This document shows positions 15,127 to 23,337 of a DNA stretch of 33,451 nt, one piece after another. Position 1 is the first letter of the stretch; every line of letters starts with the position of its first letter. Source of the DNA: an uncultured Mucilaginibacter sp. (GTDB lineage: Bacteria; Bacteroidota; Bacteroidia; Sphingobacteriales; Sphingobacteriaceae). The translations under genes and the position numbers were made by a program. Location: NCBI GenBank assembly GCA_903863845.1, contig CAIPDP010000086.1, positions 1 through 33,451 on the forward strand, written 5' to 3'. The notes below the pieces were generated by a model. It was not told the DNA's origin and searched no databases. It saw only the letters and a list, made by a program, of their open reading frames with translations.

Positions 15127-18100
15127 ATGAGTAAACTGAAATACGTCTGCCTGTTCTTTCCTTTATTTTTCGCCTTAGCTGCCGTCGCTCAGCAAGACCC
15201 TTCGTACCAGGTATACCGTACTTACCATACCGCCCTTGATTTAATGGCTAAAGGTAAATATGTTGCCGCTGCCGAGCAATTCCGACAGATCGAAAAGTTG
15301 GGTCTTGTTACTTCAACAGAAACCCGCTACGAGTCGCAATTATCGCTGGTAAAAGAGAACGCTCAATATTATGAAGCATTTTGTGCTTTAGAGTTAGGTA
15401 ACGATGATGCCGAGAGCCTGTTTCAGAAATTCATCTACGATCACCCGGAAAACCCGCTCACCAAATTAGCCTATTTTGAAATTGGCAGCTATTACTTTAA
15501 ACAGGAAAAGTACAAAGAATCACTTGAATGGTTTGATAAAGTAGCCGCCGGTGATTTGAACGGAACTGAGAATACCGAATATAAATTCCGGAAAGGCTAC
15601 GCCTATTTCGCAACAAATGAATTCAACAAAGCCCAGTTGCTGTTTGGTGAAGTGAAGAATGCCGATTCGCCTTATACCATTGATGCCACTTATTATTTTG
15701 CGTACATCGCCTACCTGAACAAAGATTACCACCTGGCTTTGGTAAATTTTGAACGTATCAAAAAAACAAAGAAATACGAAAGCAGCTATCCCTATTATAT
15801 TACGGCAATTTATTTTCTCGACCGCCGATACAACGACGTACTTAGCTACGCTGTGCCGATCCTGAAAGCTACTCACCAACAACACGAGACCGAAATGCTG
15901 CGTGTTGTTGCCGCCTCATATTTTGCCAACGCCGACTATAAGAATGCGGTTGCTTATTATAACCAGTTTGAAGCTGGCGATAAAGGGCGCACGCAAAACA
16001 CCCAGGATAGTTACCAGATGGGCTATGCCAATTACAAAGTGGCTAATTATTCAAAAGCCGCCCGCGAACTGGTGAAGCTGGTCGATCAAAATGATAGTTA
16101 TAGCCAGAATGGAAACTACACGCTGGGTAATGTGTTCTTGAAAATGAATAACAAGCAAAGTGCACGTAATGCATTTTTTGTTGCTTCTAAACTTAATTTC
16201 GACCCTCAGTTGCAGGAAGATGCTTTGTATGAATATGCAAAATTATCTTACGAACTAGATTTTAACACCGCTGCACTCGATGCCACACGCTTGTATCTGA
16301 AAAATTATTCACGTTCGGTCCGAAACGATGAAATGAAGACCTTGCTGGGCGAGGAGTTGCTTAATTCGCATAACTATAAGGAAGCAGTTGATATCCTGGA
16401 GCCTATTCCGAACAAATCGGCCAGTGCAAAAACGGCCTATCAAAAAGTTACCTATTTCCGCGGACTAGAATTTTACAACGAACGTGCTTTTGAAAATGCG
16501 ATCGGTATTTTCCTCCGGTCGCTTAAATATCCGATGGACAAAAAGGTAGAAGCACTCACCGTATACTGGATGGCAGAAGCTGGCTATGAGGTACGCAAAT
16601 ACGGCGAATCAGTAGAGAATTTCGAACGTTTTTTGGATATGGATTATGCCAGTCAGCTGCCGGTTTATAATTATGCGAACTATGGCCTGGGCTATGCTGC
16701 CTTCGGGGCCGAACAATACCGAAAAGCTGCCACCTATTTCGAAAGGTTTTTGAAAGGTGGTGAAACCGATAAAAACACCATCAATGACGCAGTAACCCGC
16801 CTGGGCGACAGCTATTTTGTACTTAAAAGTTATTCTCAGGCCCGGGAATATTATGATCGCATCATTGCCCAGCATAGCAAGGGTGAGGATTATGCGCTGT
16901 TTCAGCGGGGTATGATACAAGGTTTGCAGGGTAATCCCGATTCCAAGATCAGCACCCTGACCGATGTGCTGAATTTGTTCCCGAATTCTGATTATGCCGA
17001 TGATGCTTCATTCGAGATCGCTTATACCTATTTCCTCAAAAATGATGGCACAACGGCCAAAGCCGACCTGTTATCGATGATCGAAAAATATCCGCGTAGC
17101 AGCTACATTCCAAGGGCGCTGGTTACCATGGGTCTGATCGACTATAATGCAGGTAACGACGACCAGGCTATTATATCGTTCAAAAAAGTTATTTCAGATT
17201 ACCCTTCTACCGATGAGGCGAAACAGTCGCTGAAACAGATCGAGAAAATATATACTGACAAAGGCGATGCACAAACCTTTATCAACTACGCGGCATCAAC
17301 CCCGATAGGCAACTATTCTGCGTCAGAACAGGAAGGTATCATGTTTAATGCTGCCAATAGCCTTTATTTAAGAGGCGATGCCAATGGAACCGTACAGGCA
17401 GTGAGCGCTTATTTTGATAAGTTCCCTAATAAGCCTATTTATGATAAACAGGCAAGGTTTATACGGGCCGAGAGTCTGGTTGCTTTAGGCCGGCCAAATG
17501 ATGCCGTGCCCGATTATAATGTGATCTTAAACGACTGGACCAGCGCCTATACCGAGAAGTCGCTCATCAGCATGGCTAAATTGTTCCTGGCTCAAAAGCG
17601 TTATAATGATGCTGTTGTTTATCTTAAAAAATTAGAAACAACATCAGAATATAAAGCCGATTATTCTTTCGCTATCAATAACCTGCTTTTATGCTATGCC
17701 AAAATGAGCTCACCGGATGATGCCCTTAAATACGCTCAACTGGTGCGTGAATATGAGAAATCATCCCAGGAAGATAAGTACAAAACAGGCCTGTATGCCG
17801 GGTTGGCTTACCTGCAAAAAGGTGATACTACATCGGCTATTAAACAATTCGATTATACGGTGACCAATACAAAAACCATTGATGCTGCGGAAGCTAAGTA
17901 TAATATTGCCAATATTGAATACCGGAGAGGCAAATACAAAGCTTCACAAAAAACCTGTTTCGATCTGGTAAAAGAATTGCCAAACTATGATTATTGGGTA
18001 GCCAAAACCTTTATCCTGCTTTCGGATGACTATGTGGGATTGAAAGACGATTTTCAGGCTAAAGCAACCCTGCAAAGTATTGTAGAAAATTACAAAGGAA

Positions 18101-18246
18101 ATGACGATATCCTGCCAATCGCGCAGCAAAAGCTTGAGGCCTTAGGCGGAGCCAAACGGAAGGGTAAAATTGATACTGGAACGCGGCAAAAAGCTGATAC
18201 TGATACAGCAGACGATGCTAAACCTGATACAACAAAGAATAACTAA
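15127..18246 (+). CDS. Large periplasmic TPR protein (YbgF/CpoB-like repeats)
   Basis: A 1039-residue exported protein (signal peptide ending ALAAVAQ, then QDPSYQVYR). Almost the whole mature chain is tandem helical repeats of 34-37 residues. Examples are LAYFEIGSYYFKQEKYKESLEWFDKV, YGLGYAAFGAEQYRKAATYFERFL and ALVTMGLIDYNAGNDDQAIISFKKVI, many followed by YP, the style of YbgF/CpoB and BamD repeats. The last ~40 residues are charged low-complexity (Lys, Asp, Thr). The protein lies in the periplasm, perhaps bound to the outer membrane. It is the first gene of a tight cluster with ExbB, ExbD and TonB-like genes. In Tol-Pal systems a TPR protein (CpoB) links the motor to peptidoglycan synthesis; a similar scaffold role here is inference. 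Confidence 0.85.
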   Translation: MSKLKYVCLFFPLFFALAAVAQQDPSYQVYRTYHTALDLMAKGKYVAAAEQFRQIEKLGLVTSTETRYESQLSLVKENAQYYEAFCALELGNDDAESLFQKFIYDHPENPLTKLAYFEIGSYYFKQEKYKESLEWFDKVAAGDLNGTENTEYKFRKGYAYFATNEFNKAQLLFGEVKNADSPYTIDATYYFAYIAYLNKDYHLALVNFERIKKTKKYESSYPYYITAIYFLDRRYNDVLSYAVPILKATHQQHETEMLRVVAASYFANADYKNAVAYYNQFEAGDKGRTQNTQDSYQMGYANYKVANYSKAARELVKLVDQNDSYSQNGNYTLGNVFLKMNNKQSARNAFFVASKLNFDPQLQEDALYEYAKLSYELDFNTAALDATRLYLKNYSRSVRNDEMKTLLGEELLNSHNYKEAVDILEPIPNKSASAKTAYQKVTYFRGLEFYNERAFENAIGIFLRSLKYPMDKKVEALTVYWMAEAGYEVRKYGESVENFERFLDMDYASQLPVYNYANYGLGYAAFGAEQYRKAATYFERFLKGGETDKNTINDAVTRLGDSYFVLKSYSQAREYYDRIIAQHSKGEDYALFQRGMIQGLQGNPDSKISTLTDVLNLFPNSDYADDASFEIAYTYFLKNDGTTAKADLLSMIEKYPRSSYIPRALVTMGLIDYNAGNDDQAIISFKKVISDYPSTDEAKQSLKQIEKIYTDKGDAQTFINYAASTPIGNYSASEQEGIMFNAANSLYLRGDANGTVQAVSAYFDKFPNKPIYDKQARFIRAESLVALGRPNDAVPDYNVILNDWTSAYTEKSLISMAKLFLAQKRYNDAVVYLKKLETTSEYKADYSFAINNLLLCYAKMSSPDDALKYAQLVREYEKSSQEDKYKTGLYAGLAYLQKGDTTSAIKQFDYTVTNTKTIDAAEAKYNIANIEYRRGKYKASQKTCFDLVKELPNYDYWVAKTFILLSDDYVGLKDDFQAKATLQSIVENYKGNDDILPIAQQKLEALGGAKRKGKIDTGTRQKADTDTADDAKPDTTKNN

Positions 18247-18264
18247 GCACAGAGGATAAGACAA

Positions 18265-20073
18265 ATGAGACACAAATTAATCTATACGTTTTTTGCCTTA
18301 ACAATGGTATTCTTTGTTGCTAATGCTGATGCACAGACCAAAGAATCCAGTAAGAAAAAAACCAATAAATCTACCAAACCTGCCGCAGTTAAGTCAAGCA
18401 ATCCTGTAGCAGCAAAAAAATCCGATAAAGCCCCAACGATTGATACGGCTAAAAAGGGCGGTGCCGCTCAGGGCCAAAATGGCAATAGTTTATCGGAAGA
18501 GATCGTGGTGACCACGGCTTATAAACCGGTTTTAGCAGATGCTGTCAAGATACGCCTGAACCCCGATCTTTCTGACAAGACGCCATTCAAAGCGCCACTG
18601 ACTTATATCACACTTGATAAACGCCTGGAGCGCAATACCGATATCAAGCAATTGGAAGCGATGAAGATGCCTAAAGAGGAAGATTCTATTCCATCCAATA
18701 ACTATGCCCGAATCGGCATCGGTAATTTTAAGACGACTTACGGCGAAGCTTATATTGATAATGGTCAGGATCAGGCATTACAGATCGGCGCTTTTGCCAA
18801 ACATTTATCACAAAGCGGTAGCATTAACAAACAGAATGAAATTTCGGATGAAATAACTGGTTTTGTTAAAGGCATCACCGACGACAACACTTTTAGTGCT
18901 CGTATCAATTATCACAGGCTGGGTACCGATTTTTATGGTTTCGATGTCAATAACCCTCCGGGCGCTTTCAATCCGGCAGCACAGCATTTCAATACGATTG
19001 GCGCTGAAGGCGAGATCACCAAAAATTATAAGGGAGAAGCCAACGAGTTTACCTACGCTGCCAAGCTGGATGGATATATCTGGAACAACGCTTTCCAGGC
19101 TCATGAAAGTAATGTTGTACTAACCGGCTTCATTAACCAAACCATTCAGCAGTTTTATGCAGGATTAGGCGGTTCGCTCGATCTGAGTACACAAAAGGAC
19201 AGCCTTTATTCTAATAATAACAGCATTTTGCGTTTAAATCCCTACCTCAAATTCCAGGGTGATAGTTATAAGATAGATGCAGGCCTGAATATTGCCAAGG
19301 AATTTGGTTTCTCGCAAAGAATATTTGTTTTCCCCGCTGCTAAGCTTGAGTACCAGGTGATACCCAAATACCTGCGAATTTTTGTTGAGGTTAAAGGCGA
19401 CGTAAACAAAACATCATTACGTGACCTGGCCGACGAAAATCCTTTTATCGGGCAAAATATCAATATCATCAATTCGGTTGATAAGTTGGACCTTAGCGCA
19501 GGCTTAAAAGGCACTATTGCGCCCGGACTGGGTTTTAAAGCGGATGTATTCAGCAACAGCGTAAAAAATCTGCCTTTATTGGTCAGCAATTTCAATGCCT
19601 CGGGTATCGACAATAAATTTGCGGTGATCTATGATGGTGGCAATGCAAAAATAACCGGCTTTAATGGTGAGCTCGATTTCAGGGCATCGCAAGATTTTGA
19701 TCTTTTTGGCAGAGTTGAATTTCGTAATTACACCCTCGCTACCGAAGCTAAACCCTGGAACCTTCCAAGCTTTAAGCTAACCGCCGGAACGGTGATCCAC
19801 ATCACTAAAAAATTAAGTGTTAATGGTACCTTACTTTACCGTGGCAACACTTACGACAGGGTATTAACTTCAGCACCATTCTCGCCTCCGGCACTTACAA
19901 CAGTAAGTATCAAAGGTTTTGCCGACCTCAATGGCGGTGTAGAATATAATGTGACCGATCGTATTTCAATTTTCGGGCAAGTAAATAATATTCTGAATAC
20001 AACAAATCAGGTTTGGTTATACTATCCTAACTACGGATTTAATATATTTGGTGGTGTTGGATTTCACTTTTAA
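18265..20073 (+). CDS. TonB-receptor-like outer-membrane barrel lacking the plug
   Basis: A 602-residue exported protein (signal peptide ending VANADAQ). Residues 24-75 are a Lys/Ser/Ala/Pro-rich linker. Residues 78-90 read EEIVVTTAYKPVL, similar to the segment that begins TonB-dependent receptors of this phylum. From about residue 147 to the end the chain is beta-strand-rich with aromatic girdles (YARIGIGNF, LRLNPYLKF, FAVIYDGG, VEYNVTDRISIFGQVNNIL) and closes with GGVGFHF. The ~120-residue plug normally found after the TonB box is not seen; only ~55 residues separate the box-like motif from the barrel. It begins 18 bases after the TPR gene and precedes the SPOR gene by 33. It may be the outer-membrane anchor of the machine rather than a nutrient importer. 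Confidence 0.75.
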   Translation: MRHKLIYTFFALTMVFFVANADAQTKESSKKKTNKSTKPAAVKSSNPVAAKKSDKAPTIDTAKKGGAAQGQNGNSLSEEIVVTTAYKPVLADAVKIRLNPDLSDKTPFKAPLTYITLDKRLERNTDIKQLEAMKMPKEEDSIPSNNYARIGIGNFKTTYGEAYIDNGQDQALQIGAFAKHLSQSGSINKQNEISDEITGFVKGITDDNTFSARINYHRLGTDFYGFDVNNPPGAFNPAAQHFNTIGAEGEITKNYKGEANEFTYAAKLDGYIWNNAFQAHESNVVLTGFINQTIQQFYAGLGGSLDLSTQKDSLYSNNNSILRLNPYLKFQGDSYKIDAGLNIAKEFGFSQRIFVFPAAKLEYQVIPKYLRIFVEVKGDVNKTSLRDLADENPFIGQNINIINSVDKLDLSAGLKGTIAPGLGFKADVFSNSVKNLPLLVSNFNASGIDNKFAVIYDGGNAKITGFNGELDFRASQDFDLFGRVEFRNYTLATEAKPWNLPSFKLTAGTVIHITKKLSVNGTLLYRGNTYDRVLTSAPFSPPALTTVSIKGFADLNGGVEYNVTDRISIFGQVNNILNTTNQVWLYYPNYGFNIFGGVGFHF

Positions 20074-20106
20074 TGGCGCTTGTAGCCTGGTTTATAGCAG
20101 TTTAGG

Positions 20107-21150
20107 ATGGATTTAGCCATTTATATCAATGAGTTATTGGGTTTAAAAGGCGAAGTTAATGTGCCGGGAATAGGTTTTTTTAGCCAAAAGCGCATCAATG
20201 GCTATTTTAACGAAAAGGAAAATAAATTCTATCCTCCCCGTCACGAGATCGTTTTTGACCCCTCTTCGGAAGAAGATGAGGGCCTGGCCGAATATATATC
20301 TCAAAAAAAGAAGATATCACCTGCTTCGGCAAAATATTTTATTGAGAAGTATACAGCAGGCTTAAAGAAGGAAGCCCTGGTGCAAAGTGCTGCCATCGCC
20401 GGCCTTGGGCACCTGTTCTACGAATATTCAACCCTAACTTTTAAGGCTGATAGCCACGCGGCACATAGCGACCCGACTTTCTTCGGCTTTGCTCCGGTAA
20501 GTGCGCACCGTGTTGCCTCAGGTTCATCAATAGTAAATGAAAATCAGGCGGCTAAAAAAGTAAATGAGCCGGAAAATAAACGTGCTGGCGATGATTCAGT
20601 TAGTATCAATAAGGAAGTTGAACCGGTTGTTGAGCAGGAAACAGAATACCAGGAGGAAGAATTTGAAGAAAAGACCAGGAACAATACCTGGATCTATATA
20701 TTGCTGATCATCATTATTGCGTTGTTATGTTTTGGCGTTGCCTATCAGTATAAACCTGAATGGTTTGGAAAGCGCCGGCCAGTTGATACTACCATCATTG
20801 TCAATGGTCCACCACCGGCGGCAAAAATACCAGATACTGTTAAAACTGTCAAAAAGGATACATCGGTAAAACAAGTTGCTATCGATACCTTTGCCCAAAC
20901 GCGGTATGAAATACAGGCCGGTGCATTTAAAACTTTGAATAAAGTTAATGCTGTCATTAGCGAATATCAGAAATTAGGTTTGCAAGCCCGGTTGTTGCAG
21001 CATTCAACAGGCACCCTAAACAAAATAACACTCGGCACTTATTTTAAGAAGGAAGATGCGATCAGGGTAGGAGACAGTATTAAAAAGATACCGGGAATTA
21101 ATTCAGGAGATATTTCAATTATACCATATTATCCAATAAAAGTAAAATGA
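20107..21150 (+). CDS. HU-CCDC81 and SPOR domain membrane protein
   Basis: A 347-residue single-pass membrane protein. Residues 1-113 match the prokaryotic CCDC81-type HU-like domain: LAIYINELLGLKGEVNVPG, a loop with GYFNEKENKFYPPRHEIVF, and a second helical half. Residues ~114-190 are a polar, acidic linker. Residues 195-213 (WIYILLIIIIALLCFGVAY) are the membrane segment, and residues 266-342 form a SPOR domain (RYEIQAGAFKTLNKVNAV...LGTYFKKEDAIRVGDSI). SPOR domains bind glycan strands stripped of peptides at division sites and HU folds bind DNA, so the protein could bridge nucleoid and septal wall if the N-terminus is inside. The positive-inside rule is not clearly met (KRR follows the helix). 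Its TGA overlaps the ATG of exbB. Confidence 0.85.
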   Translation: MDLAIYINELLGLKGEVNVPGIGFFSQKRINGYFNEKENKFYPPRHEIVFDPSSEEDEGLAEYISQKKKISPASAKYFIEKYTAGLKKEALVQSAAIAGLGHLFYEYSTLTFKADSHAAHSDPTFFGFAPVSAHRVASGSSIVNENQAAKKVNEPENKRAGDDSVSINKEVEPVVEQETEYQEEEFEEKTRNNTWIYILLIIIIALLCFGVAYQYKPEWFGKRRPVDTTIIVNGPPPAAKIPDTVKTVKKDTSVKQVAIDTFAQTRYEIQAGAFKTLNKVNAVISEYQKLGLQARLLQHSTGTLNKITLGTYFKKEDAIRVGDSIKKIPGINSGDISIIPYYPIKVK

Positions 21151-21848
21151 TGCTATTAGCAATACTCACAGATACGGTTCATTCGCTGACCGATACCAGT
21201 AAACACCTGCCGCAGGTAGCCACGCAGGACGACCTCCGTTTCGGCGACCTCTTAGTGAAGGGCGGTGGGGTAATGGTACCTATCGGGCTGCTGTTCGTTC
21301 TTGCACTGGTCATATTTTTTGAAAGATATTTTACCATCCGAAAAGCGGCTAAAGACGAGTCGAACCTGATGAGCCAGGTGCGTACCAGCATATTGACCGG
21401 TAAACTCGATTCTGCTATCGCAATTTCGCGTAACAGTAATTCAGCACTCGGACGCATGTTGCAAAAAGGTTTATTACGTATCGGTCGCCCGATCAAAGAA
21501 ATTGAAGGCGCCATCGAAAATATCGGAAAGATCGAAGTATCCAAACTGGAGAAGAATATCACCATTTTAGGTATCATAGCTGGTATTGCACCCATGTTTG
21601 GCTTTCTCGGTACCATCTATGGTGTAATCAAGATATTTTATGATATATCTAAAACCGATAATATCAGCATGGGCGCCATTTCTGGTGGTTTGTATGTAAA
21701 AATGGTGACTTCGGCTGCCGGTCTGATGGTAGGTATAATTGCCTATGTAGGCTATCATATCCTGAATATGATGGTTGATAAGGTGATCCTGAAACTGGAA
21801 ACTGATGCTATTGAATTTATTGATCTGTTAGAAGAACCGGGCAAATGA
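21147..21848 (+). CDS. exbB: MotA/TolQ/ExbB family proton channel
   Basis: A 233-residue inner-membrane protein with three membrane segments, at about 43-58, 137-162 and 182-206. The family signature is APMFGFLGTIYGV at 148-160, at the start of the second segment, where proton flow is coupled to motion. The cytoplasmic loop between segments 1 and 2 (residues 60-136) holds the usual long helices. With ExbD it forms the stator-like motor that powers TonB or TolA. Its ATG overlaps the preceding TGA, and its own TGA overlaps the exbD ATG, so all three are probably translated together. TolQ and ExbB cannot be separated by sequence here; the context with SPOR and TPR proteins leans to a Tol-like role. 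Confidence 0.93.
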   Translation: MMLLAILTDTVHSLTDTSKHLPQVATQDDLRFGDLLVKGGGVMVPIGLLFVLALVIFFERYFTIRKAAKDESNLMSQVRTSILTGKLDSAIAISRNSNSALGRMLQKGLLRIGRPIKEIEGAIENIGKIEVSKLEKNITILGIIAGIAPMFGFLGTIYGVIKIFYDISKTDNISMGAISGGLYVKMVTSAAGLMVGIIAYVGYHILNMMVDKVILKLETDAIEFIDLLEEPGK

Positions 21849-22249
21849 ATTTAAGAAAAAGACACGGGCGCATATCGGCCGAGATTCATACCTCGGCAAT
21901 GAACGATATCATGTTCTTCCTGCTGCTGTTTTTCCTGATCGCTTCGGCTATTACCAACCCGAACGTGATCAAGTTATTGCTTCCTAAATCATCTTCCGGG
22001 CAATCGGTTTCTAAAAAGACCATATCTGTCACCATTAGTCAGGACCTGGTTTATACCGTTAACAACAAACCAGTTAAAATAGAAGACATGCAACAAACGT
22101 TACTTGGTTATAAAAACCTTGCAGCGGAACTTACGATCGTTTTATCAGTAGATCGTACGGTAGCGATCCAAAATGTGGTTGAGATCATGGACATCGCACA
22201 AAAAATGAATATAAAACTGGTTTTGGCGACAGAACCGAAGGGGAAATAG
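21845..22249 (+). CDS. exbD: ExbD/TolR family biopolymer transport protein
   Basis: A 134-residue protein with a short cytoplasmic start, one membrane segment (MNDIMFFLLLFFLIAS, residues 19-34) and a periplasmic domain. D21, at the cytoplasmic end of the segment, is the proton-carrying aspartate essential in ExbD and TolR. The periplasmic part shows the usual beta-alpha pattern (TISVTISQDLVYTVNN, then LTIVLSVDRTVAIQNVVEIMDIAQ). It partners the upstream ExbB-type channel. The stop codon TAG is embedded in a GGTATTAG-type repeat that fills the gap before the next gene. Confidence 0.93.
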   Translation: MNLRKRHGRISAEIHTSAMNDIMFFLLLFFLIASAITNPNVIKLLLPKSSSGQSVSKKTISVTISQDLVYTVNNKPVKIEDMQQTLLGYKNLAAELTIVLSVDRTVAIQNVVEIMDIAQKMNIKLVLATEPKGK

Positions 22250-22320
22250 GTATTAGTTATTGGGTATCAGTTATTAGTTATTAGGTATTAGGTAGCAGTT
22301 ATTAGGTATTAGGTAGCAGG
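22249..22320. repeat. Tandem GGTATTAGTTATT-type repeat between exbD and the TonB-like gene
   Basis: Units of GGTATTAGTTATT, GGGTATCAGTTATTA and GGTATTAGGTAGCAG run from the exbD stop codon for about 70 bases. They are the reverse-complement style of the GATACCCAATA repeats at 5214 and 28317. This breaks an otherwise tight operon with a 117-base gap. Confidence 0.65.
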
Positions 22321-22366
22321 GTTCGCAAACCGCCTTGCGCCAAACGCCACCTGCACATTAAAAAAG

Positions 22367-23188
22367 ATGGATTTTCAGCAACGCGAGGAAAATAATTATC
22401 CGAAAGCATTTTTGGCAACAGGCATCATCGTAGCCTTATTTGCTTTGCTGTGCTATTATATTGTTGTTTTTACCAGTGTACCGCCTCCGGAAATGGGAAC
22501 AGGGGGTATATTGGTCAACTATGGTACCTCGGATAAAGGAATGGGCAGTGATTATATGAGTACCGATGAACCTTCCATCGCCGAAAAAGCAAACCATACC
22601 CGACCAACCAAAGTAACCCCGGTACAACCTACACCCGAGAAATCGCACGAGGACCTGAGCGACAAAAAAGTGGTTACCCAAAATACCGAGGATGCACCTG
22701 AAGTAAATGCCAATTCAAAAGTCACCAGCAAAGCAGTGGCTACCCAGCCGGTATCCAAACCAGCCAAGCCAACCCTTAACCAAAATGCCTTGTACAAAGG
22801 CAAAAGTAATGGTGGTACCGGCGAAGGCGATGGCAATACCAATACCCCTGGCAATCAGGGCAAGCCTACCGGTTCAACCCTGGCTAACAATTATGACGGA
22901 ACCGGCTCGGGCAATGGAGGGAATTTGCAGATGGCGCAGCGTAGCTTCGTTAGCCCACCTAACGTTAGCGCTTCACATCAGAGCCGGGGCAAGATAGTGG
23001 TAGAAATACATGTAGATAAGCAAGGCAATGTAATTTCCGCAACTGCAGGTGCCAAAGGAACCACGATTAGCGATAACAACCTGCTCCAAAAATGTCAGAA
23101 CGCCTGCCTCAACGCCAAACTAAATGCGCTCGAATCTGCACAGGACACCCAGATAGGTTTTGTGACATTTGTGTTTAAGCTGCAGTAG
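22367..23188 (+). CDS. TonB/TolA-like energy transducer
   Basis: A 273-residue protein with one N-terminal membrane helix (residues ~13-36, YPKAFLATGIIVALFALLCYYIVV) and no cleavable signal. It has a long Pro/Lys/Thr/Gly-rich periplasmic linker (residues 38-200, for example VTPVQPTPEK, KPAKPT and a Gly/Asn-rich run near 147-185). The compact C-terminal domain at 208-273 is GKIVVEIHVDKQGNVISATAG to VTFVFKLQ. This is the build of TonB or TolA, which passes motion from ExbB-ExbD to the outer membrane. The C-terminal domain has the TonB-like dKxGnV turn, then two cysteines five residues apart (KCQNAC) that could form a disulphide. The likely target is the co-encoded plug-less barrel. It starts 117 bases after exbD. 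Confidence 0.82.
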   Translation: MDFQQREENNYPKAFLATGIIVALFALLCYYIVVFTSVPPPEMGTGGILVNYGTSDKGMGSDYMSTDEPSIAEKANHTRPTKVTPVQPTPEKSHEDLSDKKVVTQNTEDAPEVNANSKVTSKAVATQPVSKPAKPTLNQNALYKGKSNGGTGEGDGNTNTPGNQGKPTGSTLANNYDGTGSGNGGNLQMAQRSFVSPPNVSASHQSRGKIVVEIHVDKQGNVISATAGAKGTTISDNNLLQKCQNACLNAKLNALESAQDTQIGFVTFVFKLQ

Positions 23189-23205
23189 TGTTTCTGGCGG
23201 TTAGG

Positions 23206-23330
23206 CTATGGTCCATAGTCGATAGACGGTAGTCCATAGATCATGGTTTTTTGTAGTTTTGAAAGTCGAAATCGGATGATTTAGTCTATTGACCCTCCGA
23301 CTTATGCTATCGACCATCGACCATGGACCA
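23206..23330. repeat. Dispersed repeat with inverted parts (CCATAGTCGATAG / CTATCGACCAT)
   Basis: CTATGGTCCATAGTCGATAG (23206-23225) and AGTCCATAGATCATGG follow the TonB-like gene. In the opposite sense, CTATCGACCATCGACCATGG begins at 23307. The right part contains an ATG at 23323 that is in frame with folC but belongs to the repeat. Confidence 0.6.
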
Positions 23331-23337
23331 AAAAAGA

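Noticed and set aside
21179..21616. Minus-strand 145-residue open frame
   Set aside because: Antisense to the ExbB-type gene, whose signature motifs are clear.
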